DNA of 64,000 nucleotides from an uncultured Pelagibacteraceae bacterium (GCA_902562205.1 CACESO010000002.1:62001-126000); one strand, 5' to 3'; positions 41,917-51,552 are shown, numbered from the stretch's first letter. Notes: generated from the letters alone by a model not told the origin. Translations and numbers: made by a program.

Positions 41917-43247
41917 TGGATCCTTTATTATTAGGTTTAGTAGTCGGGATAGCAACTGTTGTAATGTTGTTCTCAGGAATACCAATAGCTTTTGGTTTAT
42001 GTTTTATTTCAGTAATTTTTTTAGTTATTGCTGAAGGTTTTTCAATTTTAAATGTTTTTGCTGAAACATTTTATGCAGGTTTAAATTCATTTGTCTTATT
42101 GTCTATACCAATGTTTATTTTGATGGGTATGGCTGTTGCAAATTCACCAGCTGGAAAAGATTTGTATACAGGTTTAGACAGGTGGCTATGGAGATTGCCT
42201 GGTGGTCTTGTTGTCTCAAATATTGGAGCTTGCTCTATTTTTGCAGCCTTAAGTGGATCAAGTCCTGCAACATGTGCAGCAATAGGAACAATGGGAATTC
42301 CAGAAATGAGAAAAAGAGGATACTCAGCGAGGTTAGCAACTGGATGTATAGCAGCAGGGGGAACTCTAGGTGTTTTAATACCGCCTAGCATTGTTTTAAT
42401 TGTTTATGGATTAGCAACTGGTACTTCGATTGGAAGATTATTTTTATGTGGTGTCATACCTGGTTTACTTTTAGCTGGATTATTTATGTTATGGGCTTAC
42501 ATCTATTCTTACTTTATTGACAAACAATCTGCAGAAATTTTAAGAAATAGAACACCCCCAACACTCAAAGAAAAATTAGAAGTCATCCCAAGAGTACTTC
42601 CATTTTTATTAATAGTAGTTGGAGTTTTATATGTTTTATACGGTGGGGTAGCAACTCCTTCAGAAGCATCCGGGGTAGGTGCATTTCTTGTATTTGTCAT
42701 GATTGCAATTGTTTACAAAATTTACCAACCAAAAAAAATATGGGACATCGTAAAAGTTTCTATGAAAGAAAGCGTAATGATAATGTTTATCATTGCAGGT
42801 TCTTATATATTCGCTTTTAGCTTATCTACGCTTTATGTAACACAATCAATTGCTCAAACCATTGTAGAGATGGGATTGAATAAATGGGTCTTATTTTTCT
42901 ACATTAATATATTTTTGTTGATTGCTGGTTTCTTTTTACCACCTGTTGCAGTTATAGTTATGACATCTGCAATATTATTGCCAATTATTACGCAGTTCGG
43001 CTTTGATCCTTATTGGTTTGCAATAGTCTTTACTATCAATATGGAGATAGGATTGATCACACCACCTGTTGGATTAAACTTATATATTATAAAAGGAATT
43101 ACACCCGACGTAAGTCTTTCTGAAATATTAAAAGGATCTATTCCTTTTATGGCAATGATGGTCATTTGTATTATAATATTGTGTATTTTCCCAGAAATAG
43201 TAACTTGGTTACCTGACAAATTAATGGGTAAACCAATTGGATTTTAA
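41916..43247 (+). CDS. dctM: TRAP transporter large permease DctM
   Basis: A 443-residue membrane protein with about 12 spans, the ion-coupled transport subunit. SGSSPATCAAIGTMGIPEMRKR and AAGGTLGVLIPPSIVLIVYG are the diagnostic DctM motifs, and IGLITPPVGLNLYIIKGI closes the second half. Its end overlaps the TTG start of dusA by 11 bases. Together with dctP and dctQ it forms a sodium-coupled importer for an unidentified organic anion. Confidence 0.93.
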   Translation: MDPLLLGLVVGIATVVMLFSGIPIAFGLCFISVIFLVIAEGFSILNVFAETFYAGLNSFVLLSIPMFILMGMAVANSPAGKDLYTGLDRWLWRLPGGLVVSNIGACSIFAALSGSSPATCAAIGTMGIPEMRKRGYSARLATGCIAAGGTLGVLIPPSIVLIVYGLATGTSIGRLFLCGVIPGLLLAGLFMLWAYIYSYFIDKQSAEILRNRTPPTLKEKLEVIPRVLPFLLIVVGVLYVLYGGVATPSEASGVGAFLVFVMIAIVYKIYQPKKIWDIVKVSMKESVMIMFIIAGSYIFAFSLSTLYVTQSIAQTIVEMGLNKWVLFFYINIFLLIAGFFLPPVAVIVMTSAILLPIITQFGFDPYWFAIVFTINMEIGLITPPVGLNLYIIKGITPDVSLSEILKGSIPFMAMMVICIIILCIFPEIVTWLPDKLMGKPIGF

Positions 43248-44244
43248 AAACAAAAAAATCAATAGAAAAATATCGGTTGCACCAATGATGGATTGCACTG
43301 ATAGGCATGATAGATATTTCTTAAGACTTATAAGCAAAAATGTAATGTTGTACTCTGAGATGGTTGCAACGAAATCAGCAATTCATGGTGATAGAAAAAG
43401 AATACTTGGTTTTAGAGAAGAAGAGAAGCCAGTTGCTCTTCAAGTAGGAGGCTCAGACAAAAATGAACTAGCGGAAGTTGCTAAACTAGCAGAACAATTT
43501 GGTTATGATGAAATTAATATTAATTTAGGTTGTCCAAGTAAAAAGGTGCAAAAAAATTCATTTGGAGCATGTTTGATGAAAGAACCTGATTTAGTTGCAG
43601 AATGTATTAGTAACATGGTTAATTCATGCAAAATTCCGGTTACAGCTAAAACTAGGATTGGAGTTGATGAAATTGAGGACTTTGAATATTTAAATAATTT
43701 CATTAACAAAATAAAACAATCTGGATGTAAAACTGTCATACTTCATGCAAGAAAGGCTTTATTAAAAGGTCTTACTCCTAAGCAAAATTTAAATATACCA
43801 AAACTAAATTACAAAATGGTTTACGAAATTAAGAAAGCAAACCCAGAGCTTGAAATAATAATTAATGGAGGAGTCTCACAAACTGAAGAAATTAAAAAAC
43901 ATTTAGAACATTGTGATGGCGTGATGATTGGAAGAGCAATTTATCAAAATCCTTACTTTTTGACTGATATTGAGAAAGAAATATTTAATACAAATGAAGT
44001 GCCATCAAGGGAACAAATTGCAAAACAGATTATTAGTTATTTAGAGGAAGAAGTAAAACTTGGTACAAAAGTAAATCACATAATGCGACACACAGTTGGT
44101 CTTTATCATGGTCAACCTGGCTCTAAAGATTGGAAAAGATATTTAAGTGACAATATGATGGCTAGAGACTCAGATTTTCAAAAAGCAAAACACATAATGA
44201 CAATTGTGCAAAACAATGAGAAAGCAAATCAATTAAATTCCTAA
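43237..44244 (+). CDS. dusA: tRNA dihydrouridine synthase A
   Basis: FMN-dependent reduction of uridine in the tRNA D-loop; 335 residues. VAPMMDCTDRHDRYFLR, the catalytic Cys in NLGCPSKKVQKNSFGACLM, and INGGVSQTEEIKKHL place it in DusA. The start is TTG at 43237 inside the end of dctM; no closer ATG keeps the VAPMMD opening. It is followed by a TauE gene at a 1-base overlap, so a housekeeping RNA-modification gene sits in the transport operon. Confidence 0.93.
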   Translation: MDFKNKKINRKISVAPMMDCTDRHDRYFLRLISKNVMLYSEMVATKSAIHGDRKRILGFREEEKPVALQVGGSDKNELAEVAKLAEQFGYDEININLGCPSKKVQKNSFGACLMKEPDLVAECISNMVNSCKIPVTAKTRIGVDEIEDFEYLNNFINKIKQSGCKTVILHARKALLKGLTPKQNLNIPKLNYKMVYEIKKANPELEIIINGGVSQTEEIKKHLEHCDGVMIGRAIYQNPYFLTDIEKEIFNTNEVPSREQIAKQIISYLEEEVKLGTKVNHIMRHTVGLYHGQPGSKDWKRYLSDNMMARDSDFQKAKHIMTIVQNNEKANQLNS

Positions 44245-45080
44245 TGGAAAATTTAAATATCAATGAAATTTTTTATCTTTTAAACGTTTTAGCTATTGCT
44301 GCAGCAGTTGCAGGATTTATGGCTGGTTTACTCGGAGTAGGTGGGGGCATAATCATGGTTCCCGCTCTTTATTACGCATTTACAGTTTTAGATTTTGACA
44401 TTGTAACAAGGATGCATTTAGCTGTTGGTACATCTTTAGCAATAATAATTCCAACCTCAATTATATCTACTTTAACACATAGAGAACATGATGCAGTAGA
44501 TTTTAATATGGTAAAATCATTCGGAATTTTTATTTTAATTGGAGTTTTTTTTGGAACTTTCTTGGCAGTTAATTTGAAAACACCTGCACTTGTATTATTT
44601 TTTTCTATATTTGCTTTTATGGTTGGACTTTTTTTTATTTTTTTGAGAGAAAAATTAGTTGATAACCCAAAACAAATATCAAATTTAGTTAAAAATATTT
44701 CTGGTATATTAATTGGATTTATTTCTATTCCTTTAGGAATTGGAGGTGGATCATTAATGGTGCCTTTCATGAGAACATTTGGTTACGATATTAGAAAATC
44801 AATTGGAACAGCTGCAGCAGTAGGTTTCCTTATTGCTGTTACTGGAACAATTACAATGATCACTGGTGGAAAAATTATTGATAATGTCAATACACCGTTC
44901 AGTTTGGGATATATAAATTTACTCGGCTTCATAGTATTTGTCCCAGTTACTATGATAATGGCTAGGTTAGGTGCAAAAGCAGTCTACAAAATCGATAAAA
45001 AAATACTTAGCAAAATATTTGGAACTTTTTTAATTTTGGTATCAATTAGATCATTTTTAGAATATCTAAGTATCAATTAA
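44244..45080 (+). CDS. TauE/SafE family sulfite/organosulfonate exporter, copy 1
   Basis: A 278-residue membrane protein with about eight spans. Two repeated motifs mark the family: GLLGVGGGIIMVPALYY near residues 28-45 and IPLGIGGGSLMVPFMRTFG near 160-180. Members export sulfite, sulfoacetate or other anions. It overlaps dusA by 1 base and precedes a second copy by 9 bases. In a genome with tauABC and a Tpa-like enzyme, sulfite export after sulfonate breakdown is plausible, though the link is by family only. Confidence 0.86.
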   Translation: MENLNINEIFYLLNVLAIAAAVAGFMAGLLGVGGGIIMVPALYYAFTVLDFDIVTRMHLAVGTSLAIIIPTSIISTLTHREHDAVDFNMVKSFGIFILIGVFFGTFLAVNLKTPALVLFFSIFAFMVGLFFIFLREKLVDNPKQISNLVKNISGILIGFISIPLGIGGGSLMVPFMRTFGYDIRKSIGTAAAVGFLIAVTGTITMITGGKIIDNVNTPFSLGYINLLGFIVFVPVTMIMARLGAKAVYKIDKKILSKIFGTFLILVSIRSFLEYLSIN

Positions 45081-45089
45081 ATTAAAATT

Positions 45090-45920
45090 GTGGACCAGAT
45101 TATTTTCAACGAATACATATTTTTCATTTTATTAATGATTGCTGCAGCTATTCCTGTTGGTTTTTTTGCGGGACTATTTGGAATTGGTGGTGGATTAATT
45201 TCTGTGCCATTTCTTTTTTTTATTTTTGAAACTTTTGGAATAGATAGAAATTATCTAATGCATCTTACAGTTGGGACTGCATTTACAATAACAATATTAA
45301 CTTCATTCTCATCAGTACTAGCTCACAGAAAACATGGTGCTGTTGATTTAAGTATAATAAAAACTTTTGGAACGTTTGTTGTTTTTGGTGTCGTAACTGG
45401 GACTATAATTGCTTCTATGATGAATACTAAATCATTGGTTCTTTTTTTTTCAATCATGGTCTATTTTTTAGGTGCTTATCTACTCCTTGCAAAAAACAAA
45501 AATAAAAAAGTTTATCCATCATTTAATTTGCTGCCTCGTCTTTCCTTTGGATTTATTTCTGGCTTAATTTCAGCTCCAATGGGCATTACCGGGGCTATGA
45601 TTAATGTCCCTGTTTTAAGATACTTTGGCTACTCGATAAATAGAGCAATAGGGAGTGCCGCAGCCATTGGATTTATAATTTCATTGTTTGGTGCAATTGG
45701 TTTTTTCTTGTCCGGATTATTTAAGAATGTTGATATTCCCCTTAGCATTGGTTTTGTAAATATACCTGCCTTTCTAATATTCGTACCTATCACAACAATA
45801 ATGGCTAGAATTGGGGCTAATACAGTGCATAAACTTGATAGGGCAAAAGTGCAAGTTCTTTTTGGAATATTTTTATATGTGGTTGCCACAATATTTCTTT
45901 ACAGATATTTTAATATTTGA
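45090..45920 (+). CDS. TauE/SafE family exporter, copy 2
   Basis: A 276-residue paralogue of the preceding gene. The repeats read GLFGIGGGLISVPFLFF and APMGITGAMINVPVLRYFG, so the second glycine-rich repeat differs from copy 1 (GITGAM versus GIGGGS). The start is GTG at 45090. The order copy 1, copy 2 with similar lengths suggests tandem duplication followed by divergence. Some TauE-like proteins may work as pairs, so a heteromeric pump is possible. The substrate is unproven. Confidence 0.85.
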   Translation: MDQIIFNEYIFFILLMIAAAIPVGFFAGLFGIGGGLISVPFLFFIFETFGIDRNYLMHLTVGTAFTITILTSFSSVLAHRKHGAVDLSIIKTFGTFVVFGVVTGTIIASMMNTKSLVLFFSIMVYFLGAYLLLAKNKNKKVYPSFNLLPRLSFGFISGLISAPMGITGAMINVPVLRYFGYSINRAIGSAAAIGFIISLFGAIGFFLSGLFKNVDIPLSIGFVNIPAFLIFVPITTIMARIGANTVHKLDRAKVQVLFGIFLYVVATIFLYRYFNI

Positions 45921-45978
45921 TGGTGATAATTCAAAAACTTATCTTGAACTTAAATATAAATTATTTAAATTTTAAATA

Positions 45979-46380
45979 ATGGTTTCTAAATTAAAAAACT
46001 TTTTACTTAACTTTGAGGCTCTGGCTTCTCTGTTGTTAAGATTTGGTATTGGAATAGCTTTTATCATTCACGGATACGCCAAATTTCCTTTGCCACCCGC
46101 AGGTTTAGTTGAATATTTTGGTTTACCTCCAGTGCTTGCATCATTTGTTGCATTAAGTGAACTTTTATCTGGAATAATTTTAATTGTTAGTGGTTTTTTG
46201 AAAAATCCCATAGGAGATACGCTTACGAGATTTGCGGGACTTGTAATTGTAATACTCATGACAAATATATTTATAATTGCTCACCCAGATTGGTTTATTA
46301 CCCAAAAATTATTTACTAGTGAGCAAATTTTTCTTTTTATTGGCGGCTTTTATTTTTTAATTAAAGGAAATAAAGTTTAA
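45979..46380 (+). CDS. DoxX family membrane protein
   Basis: A 133-residue protein with four spans. LLLRFGIGIAFIIHGYAKFP is the DoxX opening with the conserved HGYxK-F, and GLVEYFGLPPVLASFVALSE and SGIILIVSGF follow in the usual order. DoxX-like proteins are linked to quinone or thiosulfate redox systems and detoxification, but this subgroup has no firm function. It is in the same direction as the two exporters, 58 bases downstream. Confidence 0.82.
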   Translation: MVSKLKNFLLNFEALASLLLRFGIGIAFIIHGYAKFPLPPAGLVEYFGLPPVLASFVALSELLSGIILIVSGFLKNPIGDTLTRFAGLVIVILMTNIFIIAHPDWFITQKLFTSEQIFLFIGGFYFLIKGNKV

Positions 46381-46382
46381 AA

Positions 46383-47828
46383 CTATATCTTTTGATCGTA
46401 TTCACCTATCTTTCCAGTTTTTTGAAGTAGATCATCAATAAATCTAAAGATATCGATTTTTATTTTATCTGATACCGGACTTTCTGTAACAACAACAAGT
46501 GATGGTTTGTTTGAAGATGCTCTTACAAGACCCCAAGATCCATCAGCAAGAGTAAATCTCACACCATTGACTGTAAGTATGTCAGTTATTTCCTGATTAC
46601 ATATTTTTTGTTTATCAGTCTGAAGTTTTTTTATATTAGAGATAATTTCGTCTATAACTTTATATTTTTCTTCATCTTTACAAAATGGTCCCATAGTTGG
46701 GCTTTGAAAAGTTTTTGGCAAATCACTTATCAAAACATCCAATTTTTTATTTTGATTATCAATTAAATGACAAATTTGAATTGCAGAATTAATTCCATCG
46801 TCAAAGCCAAATCCCAATGGTTTATTAAAAAAAAAGTGGCCACTTTTTTCAAATCCAGCAATAGCATTATCTTCTTTTACTTTTCTCTTAATATACGAAT
46901 GTCCTGTTTTCCAATACAGAGTTTTACAATTATTTTTTTTTAAAATTTCATCTTTGCTAAACAATCCTGTAGATTTTACATCTACAATAAATTTATTATT
47001 TGGATGCAACTCTGAAATATTTCTAGCAATTAACAAACCAATTTTGTCTGCAAATATTTCATTCCCTTTATTATCAATAACTCCAACTCTATCTCCATCA
47101 CCATCAAAACCAAAACCTGCATCTGCGTTATTTTCTTTTACACATTTTGAAATTTCATGTAACATTTTCATATCTTCTGGATTTGGGTTATATCTAGGGA
47201 AATTATAATCTAAGTTACAATCAAGCTCTATTACTTCACACCCAATATTTCTAAGAATTTCAGGCGCGAATATTCCAGCAGTGCCGTTACCGCATGCAGC
47301 TACAACTTTTAACTTTTTCTTAATTTTATTTTTTGATAACTCATCAATATATATTTTATTAAAATCTTCTACTTTTTCGTATTTGCCCGAACCCTGTTTA
47401 AACGTTTCATTCATTACTATAGATTTAAGTTCTGACATTTCTTCTTTGCAATGAGTTAGACCTTTTTCAATTCCCATCTTTATTCCTGTCCAACCATTTT
47501 CATTGTGGCTTGCTGTTATCATTGCAACAGCATTTGATTTTATTTTAAATTGGGAAAAATAAACTGTGGGTGATAAACATAAACCTATATCTTTTACATT
47601 ACAGCCAGTTGATAATAGTCCTTTTATAAAATTATTTTTAACTTCTTCGCTATAAGATCTGTAGTCATTCCCTACAATCACGGTAGGATTCTTTTCAGAG
47701 TTAATAACCTGTGTCCCGAATCCTTTTCCTACGGCCTCGATTCCCTTCGAGTTGATGCTTTTTGGGTATAACCACCTAGCGTCATATTCTCTAAATCCTA
47801 ATGGGTCGATTTTTTTTTCCACTTCCAT
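46383..47828 (-). CDS. Phosphomannomutase/phosphoglucomutase
   Basis: Interconverts the 1- and 6-phosphates of mannose or glucose for nucleotide-sugar synthesis; 481 residues from the ATG at 47828. The active-site phosphoserine is in MITASHNENGW, the metal loop is FGFDGDGDRVG, the sugar loop is GFEKSGHFFF and the phosphate loop is near RASSNKPSLVV. An in-frame ATG at 47942 would add 38 residues unlike the family and would cover the nrdA control sites, so it is rejected. It would supply glucose-1-phosphate for rmlA and precursors for the envelope glycans. Confidence 0.9.
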   Translation of the reverse strand: MEVEKKIDPLGFREYDARWLYPKSINSKGIEAVGKGFGTQVINSEKNPTVIVGNDYRSYSEEVKNNFIKGLLSTGCNVKDIGLCLSPTVYFSQFKIKSNAVAMITASHNENGWTGIKMGIEKGLTHCKEEMSELKSIVMNETFKQGSGKYEKVEDFNKIYIDELSKNKIKKKLKVVAACGNGTAGIFAPEILRNIGCEVIELDCNLDYNFPRYNPNPEDMKMLHEISKCVKENNADAGFGFDGDGDRVGVIDNKGNEIFADKIGLLIARNISELHPNNKFIVDVKSTGLFSKDEILKKNNCKTLYWKTGHSYIKRKVKEDNAIAGFEKSGHFFFNKPLGFGFDDGINSAIQICHLIDNQNKKLDVLISDLPKTFQSPTMGPFCKDEEKYKVIDEIISNIKKLQTDKQKICNQEITDILTVNGVRFTLADGSWGLVRASSNKPSLVVVTESPVSDKIKIDIFRFIDDLLQKTGKIGEYDQKI

Positions 47829-47902
47829 GTTGATATATGTACATTTTTTTGATTTTTTTATTGAACTATTTTTTTTATGTTCTATAAATGTTCTGTTGAT
47901 TT

Positions 47903-47949
47903 TTAATTTATATAGTGTATTGAAGAAATCTGCACACAACATATAGTTG
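47903..47949 (+). promoter_or_regulatory. Two candidate NrdR boxes upstream of nrdA
   Basis: Two 16-mers resemble the NrdR consensus acaCwAtATaTwGtgt: 47903-47918 (TTAATTTATATAGTGT, 12 of 16 matches by my count) and 47934-47949 (ACACAACATATAGTTG, 13 of 16). Their starts are 31 bp apart, three helical turns, the spacing known for paired NrdR sites. They end 36 bases before the nrdA ATG, where a repressor would block transcription when dATP is high. Confidence 0.65.
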
Positions 47950-47984
47950 TTTTAGTAATAAATAGTATTAAAATAGGGAGTATA

Positions 47985-49922
47985 ATGAACAAAGTCTTGT
48001 CTCAGGCAATAAAGAAAGCTGTCTCTGAATTTAAACCTCAGGTTGATCAGAAAAACAAGACTAAAGGTCCAGATTTATTCTCCTTAAACAACAACACAGA
48101 GCTATTTCAAAACTCTAGAGGTATCACAATAAAGATTGATAGAAGTAGAGATGAAAATCTAACAGATTTCGGAAAAGCAACACTTAGCGATAGATATTTA
48201 GGAGAGAATGAGTCTTTCCAAGACTTGTTTGCGAGAGTAGCAAGTCATTATGCCGATGATAATTTACACGCACAAAGATTATATAATTATATTAGTAATC
48301 TTTGGTTCATGCCTGCAACACCAGTTCTGTCTAATGGTGGAACTACAAGAGGTTTACCAATATCATGTTTCTTAAATGAAGCGAGTGATAGTTTAAATGG
48401 TATCTTAGGTCTTTGGAGTGAGAATGTTTGGTTAGCTGCAAGAGGTGGTGGTATTGGAAGCTACTGGGGTAATCTAAGATCTATTGGTGAAAAAATTGGA
48501 AGAGTTGGAAAAACATCTGGAATAATTCCTTTCATAAAAGTTATGGATTCTTTAACGATGGCAATCAGTCAAGGCTCATTAAGAAGAGGATCTGCTGCTT
48601 GTTATTTACCAATTGACCATCCAGAGATTGAAGAATTTATTGAGATGAGAAGACCTACAGGCGGAGACCCAAATAGAAAAGCTCTTAACCTACATCACGG
48701 TGTTCTTGTTTCAGATGCTTTTATGAGAGCTGTTGAACTTGATGAACAGTGGGCACTTAAGAGCCCGAAAAACGGATCTGTGCAATCAACTGTTTCAGCT
48801 AGAAATTTATGGATCAGATTATTAACTGCAAGAGTTGAAACTGGCGAGCCTTATATAATTTTTATTGATACGGTTAATAGACAAATACCTCAGCATCATA
48901 AGTTAGCTGGTTTAACAGTAAAGACTTCTAATTTGTGTAGCGAGATTACTCTTCCAACAGGCATTGATAAAGAGGGTAGAGATAGAACGGCTGTTTGTTG
49001 TTTGTCCTCACTAAACATTGAAAAATATGATGAGTGGAAAGATGATGAAAACTTTATCGATGATGTAATGAGATTTCTGGATAATGTCTTAACTGACTTC
49101 ATTAATAACGCTCCAGAAGAATTTAGTGATGCAACATATTCAGCGGCAAAAGAAAGAAGTGTTGGCTTAGGAGTTATGGGGCTTCACTCATATTATCAAA
49201 AAAAAATGATACCTCTCGAGTCAGTAATGAGCAAAGTTTGGAATAAAAAGATTTTTGAAAATATCCAAAAGAAAGTTGATAAATCCTCAAAAGATTTAGC
49301 TGAAGAAAGAGGAGCATGTCCTGATGCAGCTGAATACGGTTTTAAAGAAAGATTTTCAAATAAAACCGCGATTGCTCCAACTGCTTCCATTTCAATTATT
49401 TGTGGCGGAACTTCTCCCGGAGTTGAGCCAATTGCAGCTAACAGTTATACTCATAAAACTCTTTCAGGATCTTTCAATGTTAGAAATAAATATTTAAGAA
49501 AATTATTAGAAAAACATGGAAAGGATACAGATGAAACATGGTCTACAATTACCACTAACCAAGGTTCTGTATCACATTTAGATTTTTTAACTCAAGAAGA
49601 AAAAGATGTTTTTAAAACAGCTTTTGAATTAGACCAAAGATGGCTTGTTGATTTAAGTGCAGACAGAACTCCACATATTTCGCAAGCACAATCTATTAAC
49701 TTATTTTTACCTGCGGATGTTCATAAAAGAGATCTTCATCAAATCCATTTCCAAGCTTGGAAAAAAGGATTGAAGAGCCTTTACTATTGCAGGTCTAAAT
49801 CAATACAAAGAGCAGAAAATGTCAATGATGCAAAATCAACTGACATTACTGCGAATGTTTATAAATCAAAACAACAAGAAAGTGACGAAAACAAATACGA
49901 GGAGTGTCTATCATGTCAGTAG
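47985..49922 (+). CDS. nrdA: Class I ribonucleotide reductase, large subunit (no ATP-cone)
   Basis: Reduces ribonucleotides with NrdB; 645 residues. Catalytic residues are all present: Cys128 (LPISCFLNE), Asn316/Cys318/Glu320 (NLCSE), Cys338 (AVCCLSSLN), the tyrosine pair at ~600 (LYYCRS), and a C-terminal CLSC electron-transfer pair. Typical NrdA is about 760 residues; this one lacks an N-terminal ATP-cone, so it should not be switched off by dATP through that domain. Upstream NrdR-like boxes suggest transcriptional control instead. A GGGAG ribosome site precedes the ATG, and nrdB starts inside its last codons. Confidence 0.95.
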   Translation: MNKVLSQAIKKAVSEFKPQVDQKNKTKGPDLFSLNNNTELFQNSRGITIKIDRSRDENLTDFGKATLSDRYLGENESFQDLFARVASHYADDNLHAQRLYNYISNLWFMPATPVLSNGGTTRGLPISCFLNEASDSLNGILGLWSENVWLAARGGGIGSYWGNLRSIGEKIGRVGKTSGIIPFIKVMDSLTMAISQGSLRRGSAACYLPIDHPEIEEFIEMRRPTGGDPNRKALNLHHGVLVSDAFMRAVELDEQWALKSPKNGSVQSTVSARNLWIRLLTARVETGEPYIIFIDTVNRQIPQHHKLAGLTVKTSNLCSEITLPTGIDKEGRDRTAVCCLSSLNIEKYDEWKDDENFIDDVMRFLDNVLTDFINNAPEEFSDATYSAAKERSVGLGVMGLHSYYQKKMIPLESVMSKVWNKKIFENIQKKVDKSSKDLAEERGACPDAAEYGFKERFSNKTAIAPTASISIICGGTSPGVEPIAANSYTHKTLSGSFNVRNKYLRKLLEKHGKDTDETWSTITTNQGSVSHLDFLTQEEKDVFKTAFELDQRWLVDLSADRTPHISQAQSINLFLPADVHKRDLHQIHFQAWKKGLKSLYYCRSKSIQRAENVNDAKSTDITANVYKSKQQESDENKYEECLSCQ

Positions 49923-50923
49923 TAAAAAAAGAGGAAAAAGGAAAAATCATTCAACCAAAAAAAATGGGACTATTAGTAGAAAACCCTGTCTATAAACCAT
50001 TCAGATATCCGTGGTGTTATGATGCTTGGTTAACTCAGCAAAGAATACACTGGTTACCAGAAGAGGTACCATTAGGAGATGATGTTAGAGATTGGCAGAA
50101 AAATTTATCAGAGCCAGAGAAAAATTTAGTAACACAAATCTTTAGATTTTTTACTCAGGCAGATGTTGAAGTTAACAATTGTTATTTAAGACACTACACT
50201 ACAGTATTTAAACCAACAGAAGTTTTAATGATGATGACGGCTTTTGCTGCAATGGAAACAGTTCATGTGGCTGCTTATTCACATCTATTAGATACAATAG
50301 GTATGCCTGAATCTGAGTATTCAGCTTTCATGAAGTATAAAGAGATGAAAGATAAGTACGATTATATGCAAGGTTTTAACGTAAATTCAAAAGAAGATAT
50401 TGCAAAAACAGTTGCTGTGTTTAGTGCTTTTACGGAAGGACTACAATTATTTGCAAGTTTTGCAATTTTATTAAACTTTCCAAGACACAATAAACTTAAG
50501 GGTATGGGACAGATAGTTACTTGGTCAGTAAGAGATGAAACTCTTCACTGCAATTCAATGATCAGAATTTTCAAAGAGTTTATAAAAGAAAATCCTGAAA
50601 TCTGGACACCGAAACTTAAAAAAGAAATCTATGATGCATGCAGAACAATTGTAGAGCATGAAGATGCATTTATAGATTTAGCTTTTGAAATGGGACCAAT
50701 GAAAGGTCTTACAGCTCAGGAGGTTAAGGATTACATTAGATTTATTGGAAACAGAAGATTGGTTCAGTTAGGTCTTGAGCCGATTTATGATGTAGAAAAA
50801 AATCCACTTACTTGGCTTGATACTATGTTGAATGCTGTTGAGCATATGAACTTCTTTGAAGGAAGGGCTACAGAATATTCAAAAGCATCAACACAAGGTA
50901 ACTGGACTGAAGCTTTTTCATAA
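49913..50923 (+). CDS. nrdB: Class I ribonucleotide reductase, small subunit
   Basis: Holds the dimetal site and tyrosyl radical for NrdA; about 336 residues from the ATG at 49913 (a GTG 9 bases further up is possible). Ligands line up with the known enzyme: Asp84, Glu115, His118, the radical Tyr122 (in METVHVAAYSH), Glu175 (FTEG), Glu209 and His212 (RDETLH). No key residue is missing, so it should be a normal metal-dependent subunit rather than a metal-free variant. Its start overlaps the end of nrdA by 10 bases. Confidence 0.96.
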   Translation: MSVVKKEEKGKIIQPKKMGLLVENPVYKPFRYPWCYDAWLTQQRIHWLPEEVPLGDDVRDWQKNLSEPEKNLVTQIFRFFTQADVEVNNCYLRHYTTVFKPTEVLMMMTAFAAMETVHVAAYSHLLDTIGMPESEYSAFMKYKEMKDKYDYMQGFNVNSKEDIAKTVAVFSAFTEGLQLFASFAILLNFPRHNKLKGMGQIVTWSVRDETLHCNSMIRIFKEFIKENPEIWTPKLKKEIYDACRTIVEHEDAFIDLAFEMGPMKGLTAQEVKDYIRFIGNRRLVQLGLEPIYDVEKNPLTWLDTMLNAVEHMNFFEGRATEYSKASTQGNWTEAFS

Positions 50924-50925
50924 AA

Positions 50926-51552
50926 TTGAAATATAAAAAATATTTTAGAAAAACAAGCCTTAAACAGAAAAATATTGGGGATCTCTTCTTAGAAGAGATC
51001 CAAAAATATAATCCAAAAACTTTTTTGGAAATTGGAATATTTCATGGTGTTACTGCCAGGAATATTTGCGAATTAATGTACAAAAATCACGGAGAAAGTT
51101 TTAGTTATATAGGTATAGATATTTTTGATGAAGGAGATAAATACAAAAACGAGGTTACTCCAGAAAAAACTTTTAATAATCCTCTTAAAAACTTTTTTTT
51201 TAAATATATAAAAAGACAAAACCCTTATAGTTTGGAAGCTGTGGAAGACTTATTATCTAAATTTAAAAAAAACATAACTTTACTTAAAGGAAACTCAAAC
51301 GAAATACTAAAAAACATTGAACTAGAAAAAGTTGATTTTATATTTATTGACGGTGGTCATGAATATAACACTGTTAAAAATGATTTATTCCATAGTCATA
51401 GGTTATTGAGAAATAAAGGAACTATACTTTGTGACGATTTAAACTTGAGTCAGGCTTTAGGAGTTAGACAAGCAATAAATGAATTTTCTAACGAAAATAA
51501 AATAAAATATGAAATCGTTCATGAGCGATTTGCAAAATTTGACTTTAATTAG
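50926..51552 (+). CDS. SAM-dependent methyltransferase (Methyltransf_24 type)
   Basis: A 208-residue methyltransferase. FLEIGIFHGVTARNICEL is motif I and KVDFIFIDGGHEYNTVKNDL the Asp-Gly-Gly-His motif shared with TylF-like and cephalosporin hydroxylase-like enzymes, which methylate sugars or small molecules. The start is TTG at 50926, two bases after the nrdB stop; it may be cotranscribed with nrdAB although the function looks unrelated. It meets the convergent prpC gene with no gap. Acceptor unknown. Confidence 0.75.
   Translation: MKYKKYFRKTSLKQKNIGDLFLEEIQKYNPKTFLEIGIFHGVTARNICELMYKNHGESFSYIGIDIFDEGDKYKNEVTPEKTFNNPLKNFFFKYIKRQNPYSLEAVEDLLSKFKKNITLLKGNSNEILKNIELEKVDFIFIDGGHEYNTVKNDLFHSHRLLRNKGTILCDDLNLSQALGVRQAINEFSNENKIKYEIVHERFAKFDFN

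Noticed and set aside
47829-47942. N-terminal extension of the phosphohexomutase to an ATG at 47942
   Set aside because: It adds 38 residues that do not resemble the family and runs through the candidate NrdR boxes; the ATG at 47828 gives the normal length.
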